This document shows, piece after piece, positions 13,105 through 23,943 of a DNA stretch of 64,000 nt. Every line of letters starts with the position of its first letter. Positions within the stretch are counted from its first letter, which is position 1. The stretch comes from Gymnogyps californianus. Lineage: Eukaryota; Chordata; Aves; Accipitriformes; Cathartidae. A program made the position numbers and the translations under genes. The notes below the pieces were generated by a model that was not told where the DNA came from, made no database searches, and worked only from the letters and a program-made list of their open reading frames with translations. Location of the stretch: the NCBI RefSeq assembly GCF_018139145.2, contig NC_059471.1:213547494-213611493 (forward strand), read 5' to 3'.

Positions 13105-15029
13105 GTTGACATATCAAGCACCGAGAAGCTGGAAATTCTAGCATTTCAGGTTGAATTTTCAGAATTAACTCCATCTCAAAATTCAGTTTCCCTTTTTACC
13201 ACTTGTTATTGATTGTCAGTTAATACAACAAGAATAATATGAACAGTAATACCTTTTACAAATTCCTGTCATGCTTCCTATTCAAATTGCTGTCATCTTA
13301 AGCTATCTCAGACTATGGGAAATATTGAAATGTTTAGGATGCAGTTGTTAAGTTTCTCCTAAATTGGATGCAAATGCTGAGTTCAGACATATATGACTTT
13401 AGACCTCGTTGTCTGGTTTCCTTCAAACTTGATTTCTTTTGTAGATCTCATTGAGACTCGAGGAAAATTGTTTCAGCAGTTCCAGTCTTCCAGCTGCTTA
13501 AATTTGGCAAGATATAGATTAAACTGAGATTAAGTTAATAAAAGAACCACTGTAAAAAAAAAAAGGAAATAAAAATTCCTTTGCATACATTTTAATAAAA
13601 CTGTCTAGGAAAAATACCTATGTTTTTCATATTCCTTAACCATTTTCCTACACATTTTGCTTAATAATTAGTTTACTACATGAAAAACAAAGGACGGTCC
13701 CCAATTTTAAAACAGCTGATCACATACTCATCTTTCTGCATAAAACTGCAGCCACTTGAAGCCTTCAAAAGAAATAAGACTACTCCCTAATATAAATGCA
13801 CCTAAGCTTGTTCACAGGTCTGTGTTTCAAGTTTTGGTTGTTAATCATTTTTTATTTGTCCCAATTACATATTTAATTGAAACATACAAGAAAAAATGTG
13901 TTAGGTTCACTCTTGAATAATTCACACTCAATCATCTTAACTTAAAAAAAAAGTATATAAAACCCCAAACATTAACCTTTCAGTTGAATCCAAGCATGGA
14001 TAGTTCCAGCCCCTCAAATTTATTTTGAGAAAGTTATGAGTGTCTGTAAAGAAAGGGGAGGGAATAGGCTGGAACTGACTTATGAATGCCATATTGTGTA
14101 GCTAAATCCTGTTTCCCTCTGTTATTACAGAATGTTGCTCCTTCCCTGCAGATTAACAAATAAAGAAAAATATATACTAGAAAGATTCCAGTCTTTCCAA
14201 ACTATGTATTATACACACTGCTTATGATTGCTTTGATCTTTTCAATTTCAAAAATTGTAAGTCTATTAAAGGTTTAGTATACTAAGAATCAGGAGCTAAT
14301 CTTACATTAAACTGATTTGACTCACAATAGTGTAGAATGTTGATACAACCATATATGCAATTTATTTAGATGCTGTGCAAAGACCTCTGCCATGGTGGTC
14401 TCACTTTTCAATAACTACAGGGAACATACCTGAGTCTGATAGCTTCCTTCTGTAAAGAAGCCAGCAGAGTTTTGACCTGAGACATGGGCAACCTCAGATA
14501 AATGAACTTCACTGAAATGTCCATGTGCATCACTTTCACTATAGTTAGCTTGGCCTGTTACCTACGCAACTCTCCACAGAAACAAAGAACAAAACAAACA
14601 AAAAAACCCAATGAAAGCTAACATCCATTTGGAGTTGCTAGTGTTATGTTCCTGGTAAAATGAACCTGGTTTCTGTGTAGTCAAGAGGTATGCTATCACG
14701 TGAGTAATGATAAGTCTTCAATGCTGTTTCTACAGCTCCTTGCAAAAGACAAATTAACTCTTTTGCGATCCACAAGATGAAAATGTCTGAGCCCAGGGAC
14801 TGCCAGGATGTGCCTGAGATGTATTAACATGAGTGCAGAAATCACAATACTATATAATTCACTGTGGGGGTAATTCTGCTGCTCAAGCCCTGATGTCAGT
14901 CATTCATGTTAACTGGACAGTGAAATAATTCCTTGGATAGTGTGTGGTTTGGTTTCCTCTAATGAATGGGCAACCTAAGTGTTTCATGGCTCCTAGTCCC
15001 AAGACTTAGGATTTGACCCCACAAGATGT

Positions 15030-15135
15030 TGAGCAGTCTAGTTCTGATCCTATATTGACTTAAAACACACATATAAGTGCTTTGCTGGGTCATTGCCAGA
15101 TTAGTCAGCACCTTCCAGGACCAAACCTTCAGTGT
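15030..15135. repeat. Possible ancient amniote interspersed repeat fragment
   Basis: The phrases AAGTGCTTTGCTGGGTCA and CAGCACCTTCCAGGACCAAA, in this order, resemble an old repeat familiar from turtle and bird genomes ('...atgctttgctgaatcagg...' and '...tcagcacctcgcaggatcag...'). The resemblance is from memory, and the copy, if real, is strongly diverged. No ends can be defined. Confidence 0.25.
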
Positions 15136-17276
15136 TATCTGAAGAAGAGGTAAAAACTTGCTCCTTTGCTCTTACATGTCTCAGGTTCTAAACCCAACTG
15201 CTAACATGCAAGGAGATAATTACACCAGCTCAATTTCCCCCTCTTTCCTCTGGTGAGTTTTAATTATTGGTGTGATAAAAAACAAAGATAGGTTTCAGGC
15301 TTCCTAAACTCTACCTTCTGGTGCAACTACAAACGCCTGCAGAGATGGCAGAAGCCAAAGCCATCGTAGCGGGCAACTGGTTGGGTTCCTCCCTATGCAG
15401 CGGTAACAGTGAGAGAAACTCCAGATGAATTAACACATCTCTAAGCTGTTCGTTCCCTTCAGCTTGGTTTCACTGAGTAGCACACAGGAAAGGACTCTTG
15501 AAAAATACTTGAAAATTTCATGGTGGAGTTGTAAATATTTTGTCTTTTTGTACTATATTCTAACGTATATATTTGATAAAGATGCCATTTTCTGAGACTG
15601 ATTTCTTTTATGATATTAAATACATGGATAAAATTTCAGGGTTTTTTTGTTTGGTTAGTTTGGGGTTTTTTTTCTATTTTAAATGTATCAGACATGCTTT
15701 GGTCCTTAGTAAACCTCTTTCTGAAGGCCTGCTATGTGACAAACACGTGATATGTCATCATTGTGTCATGAAGAAGCAAGTATTCGTCATTATAAATTTC
15801 ATGTGTTTATAAGACTAATAATCTCTAAGTGTGATATAGGGCCTGAATATTTCTGAAATTCGGTGACTACAATTTTTGATAAATAATAGAATCATTACTA
15901 AGTAACTGGATAATGACCTTTGTTTTACAGATTTTGGGTTTCAAATCATGTAGGAAAAGCAACTCCATTGCATTTTGCCTGACTAAATAAAACACTTATC
16001 CATTACCTGGCTTTGTTGGTACTCTTTCAGTGTCAGAAATAAACAAACAATAACTTAATGCACCTCTGAAGGGATAGAAATGGCATGTAAGGAGTTGTTT
16101 TTCAGCTCTCAAAATGATAATGGCTAGAAGCATTTCTTTGAACCGAAACCTGAAATCCTCATTCAAAGCAAATATTGATCACGGTGATGATGCTGTGCTG
16201 GAACAACTTATTCCTTTATTTCATGTCAAGTGCTGCATGAATTTTGCAGTTGCTCAAATGAAAAATACAAAGTTCACTTCGCCAATATGTATTATTCACT
16301 TGCTTCTAAAAATCAGTGTCTGAGCATCACATGCAGAGAAAAAGCTTAAGAGAAATCACTCAGAGACAGAGCTGTGTAATATACGTTAGTTTCAAATCGG
16401 GAACACATCTGTATAGATTTTAAACTGATCTTTTCCAAACAACTAAAAAAAGTCAAAGACTCTGTATTTAAATGGTCTGGAGGGTTGTTGCTAGACAGAA
16501 TGTGAGGATACTAGATTCATGCAGAAGGTCCTGAAGGAAGGACTTGATAGGAAGGAGGAAACAATAGTAGAGAGACGATTTTACTTTAGGATTGTTAAGA
16601 AATAGCAAAAGCATTTATGTAACAGTAAAATCTCCTTCCTCCAGCTGCTACATATGCAAACTGCAGGTCCTTCCAAGGTTTCAATGAGACAAAGGCATGG
16701 TACTCTGTTGCAGTTTTTTCCATGACCTAATATCATTTTATGGAAAATTATGGGAAAATGAAGAGATGGTTTTGAGAACAGAAATATTTCACTGTTGTGT
16801 GTTTCCAACCTACAAAATTTTGGAAAGATTAATTTTCCACTTTCTGCTTGTTTTTACAGTTGGTGATATTTTCATATCTTCTTTCAACATTCCAAATTAT
16901 TTAATGAAAATCTTCAGCCAAACCTTTTTAGATGCCTTCTTTATTACCAAAATCATATTTTATGTTTAATGCAACACAAGTTGAAAAATTGAATTCCAAT
17001 TTGAAAATAAGTGAGAAAAGAATTCTAAGTTAAAATCTGGTTAAAATTTGTCAGAGTGTTAAAAAAGAAGGAAGTACCAGTGTAGACATATCAAGACAAA
17101 ACCTTGTGATTAATCTGTTCTTGTACTTGGGGCTGTTGCAGAGGTGAGGGAGTCTTACACCACATGTGAGATGCCAATACTCTGTTGTATTTGGGTGATG
17201 TGTAGGAACCTTTGAAGACTCCTGTCTGTGAGTAGAGAATTTTTTTCACCTTGTTTTTCTCCAGAAGGAATAAAGC

Positions 17277-17831
17277 CCAAGGTTCAACCCATTCTGGTGA
17301 GACCGTATCTTGAATACTGTGTGCAGTTTTGGGCCCCTCACTACAAGAAAGACATTGAGGTACTGGAGCGTGTCTAAAGAAGAGCAATGAAGCTGGTGAA
17401 GGGTCTAGAGCACAAGTCTTATGAGGAGTGGTTGAGGGAACTGGGGTTGTTTAGTCTGGAGAAAAGGAGGCTGAGGGGAGACCTTCTCACTCTCTACAAC
17501 TACCTGAAAGGAGGTTGTAGCAAGGTGGGCGTCGGTCTCTTCTCCCAAGTAACAAGCGATAGGACGAGAGGAAATGGCCTCAAGTTGCACCAGGGGAGGT
17601 TAGATTGGATATTAGGAAAAATTTCTTCACTGAAAGGGTAATCAAGCATTGGAACAGGCTGCCCAGGGAAGTGGTTGAGTCTCCATCCCTGGAAGTATTT
17701 AGAAGACATGTAGATGTGGTACTTAGGGACATGGTTTAGTGGTGGACTTGGCAGTGTTAGGTTTACGGTTGGACTCGATGATTTTAAGGGTCTTTTCCAA
17801 CCTAAATGATTCTACGATTCCATGATTCTAT
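17277..17831 (+). mobile_element. CR1 LINE, 5'-truncated 3' end, sense on plus strand
   Basis: This is a classic avian CR1 fragment. It starts within ORF2 (ATTCTGGTGAGACC, GAATACTGTGTGCAG) and runs through the reverse-transcriptase protein's C-terminus. It ends in the short 3' UTR with TTCCAACCTAAATGATTCTA and the degenerate octamer tail CGATTCCATGATTCTAT. CR1 copies are usually 5'-truncated like this and lack long target-site duplications. The coding part is broken, and the tail octamers carry mutations. The copy is therefore inactive and of moderate age. It is the best preserved of the three clear CR1 copies in coding length. Confidence 0.95.
17314..17739 (+). pseudogene. CR1 ORF2 C-terminal remnant (broken)
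   Basis: The region encodes the C-terminal tail of the CR1 ORF2 protein, the reverse transcriptase/endonuclease of this LINE. A TAA at 17375-17377 interrupts the frame where related copies have a glutamine codon. The next stretch reads [20 protein letters not shown] and continues through [11 protein letters not shown] single T missing in the 'aggtTtagattgg' region near 17600 shifts the frame. The reading then resumes in another frame with [18 protein letters not shown] and ends at TAG 17737-17739, close to the normal CR1 terminus. One nonsense change and one frameshift leave it non-functional. Confidence 0.9.
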
Positions 17832-18952
17832 TCCTCTGTGCTATCAGACAGTGGTCCCAGAATCACATAGTTTTGTGCCTTCTTTACCTATTGGCATCAT
17901 CAGCCACTGGGGTGATAACTGATTAAGACAGACTTTCAAACCTCAGCTATTTTAAGACTGTCCCATGAGATTAGCCTCTTCTGCAAAACACCTAAGGAAG
18001 AAGTGACGCTTATCTTGCCTGAGACCTTTGAAACCTGTTGAAACAACTAAGGAGAAACTACAGAGCAAGTAAAATTCGGTGAGGAACATATTTCTGTGAA
18101 AATGTCAATAAGCAAAAAATAGACCTTTCATCAGCTTCTGGCTTCTGATTTGAAAAGTGGTTTAACCTGAAGAGTGACTGCGAAGGTTTTTGTCTGTTCG
18201 TTTCAGAGCCATTCTGCCTTATTGAGCTCCCCTAGAGAATTAGAAGGAAGTTGCTGGGATGCTTTGAATTAGGGCTTAAGGTGGAAAACTCTGATTCTTC
18301 ATGGCCAGAAAGCACAGCAGGATCTCATGGAGCTGGTATTTAATTAAAGAGTTTGGTTTGGTCTTCTTAATTCTAATAAAAATTAGAATTCTGAAAAAAC
18401 AAGTCGGAGACAGAAGTGGAACATATCTTTGGCTCTGTAAAATCAGCCTCTCTTCAACAGACAGCATGTTGTAAAGATGCCTACTTTTTCTTCCTGAGCT
18501 TGTCTCAGAACCGGAGTGGGGAAAGCACTACCGAGCCAGGTCAGGTCTCTGCACAGTTCTGCCATATCTGCCCCTGTGCCTGAGACAGTAAATCTCACAG
18601 AGAGGTAAAGCTTATTTTTCTCTGCAACGCACCTTATTAGCCTACTATACTGATTCTGGACCCCAAAGCCCCCTTACCAGATTTACCAGTTTGGATTGTC
18701 ACTAGCTTGGGGGCTTCTGCACTTGGTTCCTAGTGCCTTGCTAGATGTATCCAATGAAATTTTCCTCATTTAAAGCAAAGAAACAATAGCATTATGGCTC
18801 CTCTTCACAGGGTAGGAGACAAACATTCAGTGCTTCGTTTGCCTCTTGGGTGACTTAGGTAAATTGTAGGTGACCATTGAAATCTATGGAAATGCAGAAT
18901 TCACAATATCCTGGAGAAGATGGAAACATGATCTTAAGAAGAACATAATTTT
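17832..18952. other. Unique non-coding sequence
   Basis: No gene or repeat is recognised. A 9-bp perfect inverted pair (AATTCTAAT at 18369-18377 and ATTAGAATT at 18382-18390) forms a small A/T hairpin with a 4-base loop. That is probably fortuitous in A/T-rich DNA. Confidence 0.55.
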
Positions 18953-19130
18953 GCAGGACTGGCTCAGGTCTGAGGGCCATCTAAGTTCACTTTCCTACTC
19001 CTGACAGCAGATAGATCTGGTATGTCAGAAAGAGAAACAAGATCCCTTCCCTTGCGGCTAATTAATTCCCACGTCAAAATCGAGTAAAACCTCAGCTCCT
19101 CAGGATTACTTCTGAATTCTTATAGCAGCA
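18953..19130. repeat. Ancient amniote interspersed repeat remnant
   Basis: The segment begins GCAGGACTGGCTCAGGTCTG and AGGGCCATCTAAGTTCACT. It continues through a degenerate CTGACAGCAG...TCAGAAAGAG stretch. The order matches an old amniote repeat I recall as '...actggatcagacctgaggtccatctagtccagtatcctg...', common in turtle and crocodilian genomes and rare in birds. It is strongly diverged and truncated. I cannot assign the family or strand without an alignment. Confidence 0.4.
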
Positions 19131-20844
19131 CGCCCTACTACAAAAGTATGTGCACACACACAAGCTAAGATTGTAAATAAGTGAACAGGATATATTTTTA
19201 ACAATAATTTCTGCAAGTGCAATACAGATTAAAAACATTCTCTACTTCATCTAGTATGTCTGATGAGTCATTTGAGTTTAGCTTTTGGAGACAAGTATAG
19301 TTGGCGTTGGAGGTGGGTTTCTGCAGTCAAGCCCAGCATGTGTCTGCAGTTCTTTGCAAAAACATTGGTCCTTATGATGCTGTAGGGTCAGGCATCACTC
19401 CCAATGAGCTTTATACAATACCAGCAGAAACGGTTTCTCTTCCAAATTTAAGCTTCAGTCCAGACCTACCTATATATTCAAATATAAAACTTTCTGAAAT
19501 GATTGCTAAAAACAACAGGTTATGACCTGAAGATTCCACTTCTTATGAAAATAAAAAGAAAAACAGCAAGCCAGCAACAGCTGTTGTTAACAAGTTTCAG
19601 ATGCCCAGCTTGCAACTCTGCAAGGGAGTGGATCTGATTTAGGCTAATGGCAGCAGGTTTCCTAATAAAACAACATCAACAAAACTTTTCTCAGAGACTC
19701 AGTGGGTTTGCACAGTCACATGCCCTTGATCCTATGATACATTATCTTTTTTTCTTCCTTTTTTTTCCCAAAAGTTGAGCTACAGTTAAGATTCGTCAAA
19801 GAACAGATACAACTCCAAAGAAGCCATCCTAGGTGATAGGTGAAATTCAGTAGCTACTGAATAATGGGAGTGTCATAAAACTCATACCAGAGGCTGAAGG
19901 TTTAGGATGAGTGAAAAGATCAGGAAAAAACATAGAAATATGCCTTTGAGGTCAAATATTTCTGATCAGATGTATTTGCCAGGCTGAATTGTGGTCTCAT
20001 CCTAGGTGAGGTACTGTCGTGTCACTGCTCCCTCCCTGTAGGCAGAAATCAATCCTGTGAGAAGCTTCCAATTTGACCAGAGGTGGATCTGCTCCCACAT
20101 CTCCTGTAAATGAATACTCCAACGAAACTTCCAACTTCTAAACTTTCAACTACAAAGTAGAACCAAGTAAGAAAATCCAGCTCTGCTGGGCAACAAAGAC
20201 AAAATAAAACAGTTCAAGAACAAACCTTTTCCCCGTCTCACTGTGTCCTTGCATGTCAAACCCTTTTCTTCCTGCTGCCCAGCTGCAGACTCTTTATTAA
20301 ACCACATGGTACCTTTGCCATGGCCATTACTGTTCAGATAAACCATGGACAAACTAATCAAATATTCTATTCTATTCTAAATAGTTTTGCATTCCCTCAC
20401 AGTGATGAAACCTTATATGCCTGGGTGTACATAGTATATTTTTAACATATTAATGGCTGTATGAAAGAGCTTCACACAGGACCTCAATGAGGACTTTGTT
20501 CTCCAGCCTCCGGCACCTTGTTGACTTGCAGTGTGAAGGATCTGAGTTCAAGTTCTGCTGATTCAGGACAAGAATCTGGACCACAGATTTTCAGAGAGCC
20601 TGTGAAGACAGAGGTGAGGGTTTTTATGTGCTTGTGATAAAACTGTTCCATTTTCCATATCATCTTTAAGTATAACTAAACCAGAGGAAGGGGAAAAATA
20701 GGTGCGAAACTGACCTCAAAAGTGTAGATTTTAGTCAAACGGGGGCAGGCTATACAGGACAGGAACTGTGACAGCAGATTATATAGTATGATGCTTATGG
20801 CATCTTCTTACAATGTGGAAGGCTTCAGGTTAAATCCTTTATTT
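19131..20844. other. Unique non-coding sequence
   Basis: No gene is supported. The phrase GGATCTGAGTTCAAGTTCTG at about 20540-20559 resembles the conserved region of tRNA-derived or MIR-like SINEs, but flanking support is missing. Small open frames (up to 74 codons) show no features. Confidence 0.5.
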
Positions 20845-21097
20845 ATGGGCACAAGTTACTCCCGGGGAGGTTCCGACTGGACACAAGAGGAAAATTTTTC
20901 ACAATAAGAACAATCAGCCATTGGAATAATCTCCTCAGGGAAGTGGTGAATTCCCCAACATTGGACACTTTTAAGATTCAGCTGGGCCATCTTGTCTAGA
21001 CCATGCTTTTGCCAAGAAAGGTTGGACCAGATGATCCCTGAGGTCCCTTCCAACCTGGTATTCTATGATTTTATGATTCTACGATTCTATGATTTGA
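20845..21097 (+). mobile_element. CR1 LINE 3' end (older-type subfamily), sense on plus strand
   Basis: The fragment runs from TGGGCACAAGTTACTCCCGG through AGAGGAAAATTTTTCACAAT and GGGAAGTGGTGAATTCCCCA to TTCCAACCTGGTATTCTATG and a tail of about four octamers. Its sequence differs from the copies at 17277 and 23554 and belongs to a separate CR1 subfamily. Compared with the arrangement I recall, a short internal deletion sits near 20985. The encoded C-terminal peptide is frameshifted. Only about 250 bp remain. Confidence 0.93.
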
Positions 21098-22517
21098 AAC
21101 AAGTGTCAAACAATTTGGTTCTGAACATCATGTTGCAGATCAAAGTACCTTACTCACAGTTTATAAATCAGATACCATCTCCTTATTTCTGTTGTTATGG
21201 ATGTTGCTTTTGAATGTTGTCTGAAAAAAAACAGAACGCATTATGGGAAAGAAAAAACAATCCATACTGGTGAGGAACAAAAATACTCCTTGTTTTCCGT
21301 CTGGTTAGAAGAATTCTCTACAGTTGACCTGGATTTGCAAGTACTTTCAAATCAAGTTACTTGCATTTTTTAATAGAAAACTGTTTTAGGTATTTCTTTC
21401 TTCCTCTTCTACGTACTCCATTTCTCAAGTAATCAGGTGCATTATTATTACAGTGCTTAAGATTTTTTTTTTACATTGGATGTGGAATATTGCTTTATGA
21501 CAGAGACATGGTATATTTTTTCATAGCAAACCTCTGTGTTCCCAGTTATTAAATCACACACACAACACATTTGCTCACACATAGAAATGGAAAGAATTCT
21601 ACTGTCTATCCAAAAGAGAAATATATTATTTTGGTAGCAATTATAAATATTCTTCCTAATTCTTCCCTAGAACAAACACTGATGAGTTTAACCCAGATGT
21701 TGAATTCCTTAGACGTTAATATAGATTCATTATATCCAACTAGGTTACTCCATTGATTATGAATTGGAGCATGATCAAGCACTCATGCTTTTATAGGTTA
21801 CAACTCGATGGGGTTGAGACTCACAGAAATATTAGGGAGTAGGGTGTAGATTGTAGAATAACATAAGAAAATAAGTATTTCAGTGAAAAACAGAGTCACT
21901 AGAATTTTTCACTTTCTACCTAGACTTAAGCTACATAGCAAACAGAGTTCTGCATACCCACTGCTTTGGTGAATGAAGACATTTCTGAAGGTCTGAGTCA
22001 CTTTCATGCTGTGTAATGTCTGGGGGTGGCTCGCAGGCCACCGCTTCGCACATATTGCTCGGTTCAGATCAGCACCGCTGAACCTGTCCCAGAGGATAGT
22101 TTCAAAATCATTCAGAATCCCAAACCTTCAAAGTCTGAACAGTGAATGAAAGTTGAACTCATTCAAGAACACCCATGAAAGGGAAAGTTTCATGACAATT
22201 TAACATTTATTGTTTTTCCAAGGAACGGATGAAGCTTTCTTCTCTCCACCCCACCTGAAACTAACACACTAAAACAATAAATTAATTCTCTGTGCATGTA
22301 TGTGCTAAACTAAACTCCCTCTTTGGACCTTCCCCCTTTCTCTTGAGGATTTGTTTGCTGTGAAATATGCAATACGCTCACCATGTTTTAACATCACTCG
22401 TTCTTATTTAAAGCAACTTCTAGCATCTAACACAGATCTTATTAATGGTAACATAATCCCAGCTCTGTTCATGAGTCACTGGGGTCTACTTTCATCCCTC
22501 TGAACTCCAGCTGCCTG
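21098..22517. other. Unique non-coding sequence with a small CpG spot
   Basis: No gene is supported. A local CpG spot at about 22028-22080 (GGCTCGCAGG, CCGCTTCGCAC, GCTCGGTTC, GCACCGCTG) stands out from the flanks but is only about 60 bp. The rest is A/T-rich with no repeat I recognise. Confidence 0.5.
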
Positions 22518-22690
22518 AAAGCAGCCTAAGTTACCCATCCATGATCCCTATAGGCACGAGACAGGCACTTCCAGAGTATGATTCCTCCCAGTCTGAGAAA
22601 AATTGTCCAAAATAGATAGGTTGACATGTCTTTGGAAATGCCTGTGCTTGTGCAACAGCATTCAAATCTCTTTTCCTCAGTTAAGCCATT
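22518..22690. mobile_element. Foldback (palindromic) element remnant, family I copy 1
   Basis: The core is an inverted repeat. ACAGGCACTTCCAGAG at 22561-22576 pairs with CTTTGGAAATGCCTGT at 22630-22645 (14 of 16 positions complementary), so the inner palindrome spans 85 bp. The left arm and central parts resemble the element at 56182-56266: ggcacNtccagagtNtgatt on the left, tagatNgg then the opposite arm on the right. That element's inner palindrome is also 85 bp. This suggests two old copies of one non-autonomous DNA transposon or MITE-like family. Outer limits are approximate. Confidence 0.5.
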
Positions 22691-23553
22691 TTAACTCTGG
22701 AATGATTATGCTGCTTCACAAGACTGTCACTCAGATTGTTCACAAACTGCTTTGAAGGTGGAAAGTGTTGAGTTATGACTCAGAATGCGTAATTGTGGCC
22801 TCCCTCTAATGACAATGGATACCAGTTTTGGTTGATGTGCTAAATAGGAAATAAAGACATCAGCAAAAAATACAATCTGTTTGTTAGGCCGTGAAATATG
22901 AAGTGAAAGTATCACCCGAGTTTTAGATGGGTAAATGTTTCTTCACCTCTGTGTAAAAGTGCAAGTATTTGTACCTGAAAATAATGTACCATTTTAGCAG
23001 TGAACTCATATGACATAGCTGCAATGATCAATTTGTATCAGATTTAGAATTCAAGAATAAAATTGAAACTTACATCTTTATCAAAAATAGATTTATAATC
23101 TTGGTCTTTACACTGTAAGACAACACTTCCCTATTGAGAAGCCAGATTTTGTCCGTTGAATTACTTCCCCTTTTCAATTGTTAAAGACTATTTTTAGCTC
23201 AAACTTAGAATTACATCAAAGAAAGAAAAATTCTTGGGAAAAATAGTTGCTTTCTAAGCAGTTGTAATGAAATCAGGTGTTTCAAGGACAACTGTATCCA
23301 GTGCCAGTAACAAAGTACAAGAAATGTATATATCTCATCTTATATAGAACCAGAGAGAAAAAATGGACTTCATATGAGAGAAATACAGAAATAGAGAAAG
23401 AATAAGGAAGAAAGAAACACAGTGCTATCTCATTTAAAAACAACAAAAAACCCCACACCAAAGGTCATTCTTCAATTTTTTTTTCTTCTATTTTCTTTTT
23501 TTCTTGATCAAAGAGGGGGACTTATGAAAAAAATCAACCAGAGAAATCTAAAG
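22691..23553. other. Unique non-coding sequence
   Basis: No gene or repeat is recognised. A-rich stretches precede the CR1 insertion at 23554, including AAAAACAACAAAAAACCCC near 23438 and T/C-rich sequence at 23475-23505. Confidence 0.55.
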
Positions 23554-23943
23554 TCATAGAATCATAGAATCATAGAATGGTTTGGGTTGGAAGGGACCTT
23601 TGAAGATCATCTAGTCCAACCCCCCTGCCATGGGCAAGGACACCTTCCACTAGACCAGGTTGCTCAAAGCCCTGTCCAACTGACCTTGAATACCTCCAAT
23701 GATGGGACATCCACAACTTCTCTGGGCAACCTGTTCCAATGTCTCACCACCCTCATTGTAAAGAACTTTTTCCTTTTGTCCAATCTAAATCTACCCTCTT
23801 TCATTTTAAAACTGTTGCCCCTTGTCCTGTCACTACAGGCCTTGGTAAAAAGTCTCTCTCCATCTTTCTTATAAGCCCCTTTTATATGTTGAAAGGCTGC
23901 AATAAGGTCTCCCCGGAGCCTTCTTTTCTCTAGGCTGAACAAT
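23554..23943 (-). mobile_element. CR1 LINE 3' end, sense on minus strand
   Basis: On the plus strand it begins with three octamer units of the CR1 tail (TCATAGAATCATAGAATCAT) and GGTTTGGGTTGGAAGGGACC. It continues through CATCTAGTCCAACCCCCCTG and ends near CTCTAGGCTGAAC. This is the antisense view of a CR1 3' end about 390 bp long. It is 5'-truncated. Its low divergence and intact octamers make it the youngest-looking CR1 here. Confidence 0.96.
23664..23943 (-). pseudogene. CR1 ORF2 C-terminal remnant (frameshifted at end)
   Basis: On the minus strand the frame reads [20 protein letters not shown], then [10 protein letters not shown] and [18 protein letters not shown]. This is the C-terminal part of the CR1 reverse-transcriptase protein. 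Near 23683 one G is missing compared with the arrangement expected for the family. After EVFK the frame therefore shifts and stops at about 23664 instead of running to the usual terminus. The rest of the coding stretch is uninterrupted. It is non-autonomous because of 5' truncation. Confidence 0.88.

Larger units (their letters stand above)
12264..17276. other. Unique A/T-rich non-coding sequence
   Basis: No gene is supported. Simple-sequence tracts lie at 12578-12592 (A), 12668-12681 (A), 13080-13104 (A with one G) and 13552-13564 (A). A segment at 15030-15135 resembles an ancient amniote repeat and is listed separately. The remaining sequence shows no open frame above about 90 codons. A 79-codon frame at 15573-15812 is mostly A/T-driven. 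Confidence 0.55.
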
